Of a stretch of 53,215 nt of DNA, positions 52,698-53,215 are shown in pieces; the first letter of the stretch is position 1, and each line of letters opens with the position of its first letter. Both the position numbers and the translations under genes were made by a program. Origin of the DNA: Aureococcus anophagefferens. Lineage: Eukaryota > Sar > Pelagophyceae > Pelagomonadales > Pelagomonadaceae. The notes under the pieces were generated by a model. The model was given only the letters and a program-made list of their open reading frames with translations. It was not told where the DNA came from and made no database searches. The stretch spans positions 223,053 to 276,267 of the forward strand of contig NW_008705593.1 in the NCBI RefSeq assembly GCF_000186865.1. The letters run 5' to 3'.

Positions 52698-53215
52698 ATG
52701 CGCCACGGCGTGGTGCCCAACCTCGGGGGTGCCGCACTCGAATTCGTCGACGCTCGCAGGCCGAACGGTGTCGTCGAAGGACTACGTCGACTCGTCGGCC
52801 GCCGCCCAGGGATCTGGTTCATCCCGTTCCCGGGCGACGACATCGCGTCGGTGGACGGCTTCCAGCAGTTCCCGTCGCTATCTAGATTCATGGGCTGGCC
52901 CAGCGACGCCGTGGCGCAGGCCTACTTCGACGTCGACGCCAAGGCCGTCGACGCGAAGCGGTTCCCGGCGGTGCTCAAGAAGTACGGCATCGACGTCGGC
53001 CAGGCCTACCCCCACGGCAAGTGCCCCGGGACGGGCAAGAAGTGCATGTTCTACCGGCTGCCGTGCCGGAGCGGCGACGAGGGCTACGCGACCCCGGCGG
53101 ACCAGATGGCGCACGCGTTCTCGGACGTGTTCCCGCCGGACGTGCTGCAGTACGTGCGCACGGGCGCGGTCTTGCGGGTCTCGGGCGACGCGGCGATGCA
53201 GCCGGCCGTCGTGCC
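52698..53215 (+). CDS. Unidentified protein, 5' part only (runs off window)
   Basis: At least 172 codons open to the window edge. The start MRHGVVPNLGGAALEFVD is the first in-frame ATG after the TAG at 52536. The sequence looks genuinely coding: GIWFIPFPGDD, QFPSLSRFMGWPSDAVAQAY, FPAVLKKYGIDVGQAYPHG, KCPGTGKKCMFYRLPC, ADQMAHAFSDVFPPDVLQYV. The Cys-containing K-C-P-G-T-G-K-K-C could bind metal or form a disulphide. I do not recognise the family. An upstream exon cannot be excluded. Confidence 0.6.
   Translation, partial: MRHGVVPNLGGAALEFVDARRPNGVVEGLRRLVGRRPGIWFIPFPGDDIASVDGFQQFPSLSRFMGWPSDAVAQAYFDVDAKAVDAKRFPAVLKKYGIDVGQAYPHGKCPGTGKKCMFYRLPCRSGDEGYATPADQMAHAFSDVFPPDVLQYVRTGAVLRVSGDAAMQPAVV

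Noticed and set aside
1..53215. Bacterial-type operons, CRISPR arrays or ribosome binding sites
   Set aside because: Alternating strands, introns, plastid presequences and eukaryotic domains show nuclear eukaryotic DNA; no spaced repeats of CRISPR type were seen.
1..53215. tRNA or rRNA genes
   Set aside because: No cloverleaf or rRNA stretch was recognised by eye; a tRNAscan/Rfam run would be decisive and could not be done.

Overview
This is GC-rich nuclear DNA from a photosynthetic stramenopile, most likely a pelagophyte close to Aureococcus anophagefferens. Four things support that. A nuclear PsbU gene carries a two-part plastid presequence. Other genes encode Ala-rich plastid-type leaders. 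Genes are packed tightly, with convergent stop codons 2-27 bp apart. Two introns have the anatomy of introner elements (terminal inverted repeats, exact 8-bp target-site duplications, splice sites created by the insertion). The species name is an inference; the lineage is well supported.

Layout. 0-9.2 kb: a VWA8-type triple AAA+ ATPase (-), a Tat-SF1/Cus2-like splicing factor (+) and a TMEM184/OST-alpha membrane protein (-). 9.2-17.5 kb: an ABC1-kinase exon relic, a secreted methyltransferase with a Cys-rich leader (-), class I fructose-bisphosphate aldolase (+), a 2.65-kb segment bounded by 21-bp direct repeats and holding orphan ORFs, a JmjC/cupin-type oxygenase (-) and adenylosuccinate lyase (-). 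17.7-26 kb: an ABHD13/Bem46 hydrolase (+), a CDF metal transporter (-), a minimal ArfGAP (-), a putative thylakoid-lumen protein (+), a p25-alpha/TPPP protein (-), an RluA pseudouridine synthase (+), a plastid-type kinase-PDZ-PP2C single-chain protein (+) and PsbU (-). 26-34.4 kb: a three-domain exostosin-like protein built from exact 1320-bp repeats (-), a MYND/Sel1 protein (+), a histidine acid phosphatase (-) and a gene-free block flanked by inverted repeats. 34.4-53.2 kb: an EF-hand/Kelch/EML protein (+), an anoctamin (+), an HMA/metallothionein-like membrane protein (-), a TraB protein (+), an ankyrin protein (-), a sulfotransferase (+), a J-protein (-), two facing class-V aminotransferases, a coiled-coil/cNMP-binding protein (-) and an unidentified gene running off the right edge (+).

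No operon-like pathway is present; genes are independent units. Loose themes are plastid function (PsbU, lumen protein, kinase-phosphatase), microtubules (EML-type, TPPP) and glyoxylate/amino-acid metabolism (two class-V aminotransferases). The most interesting items are the kinase-PDZ-phosphatase polypeptide, the two introners (one apparently GC-AG), the 2.65-kb insertion separating what look like formerly abutting convergent genes, and the mosaic gene conversion in the triple-repeat glycosyltransferase.

Limits. Gene starts, introns and domain calls come from reading the sequence without alignments or transcripts. At this GC content long open frames occur on the antisense of nearly every gene and were ignored unless they showed family motifs.
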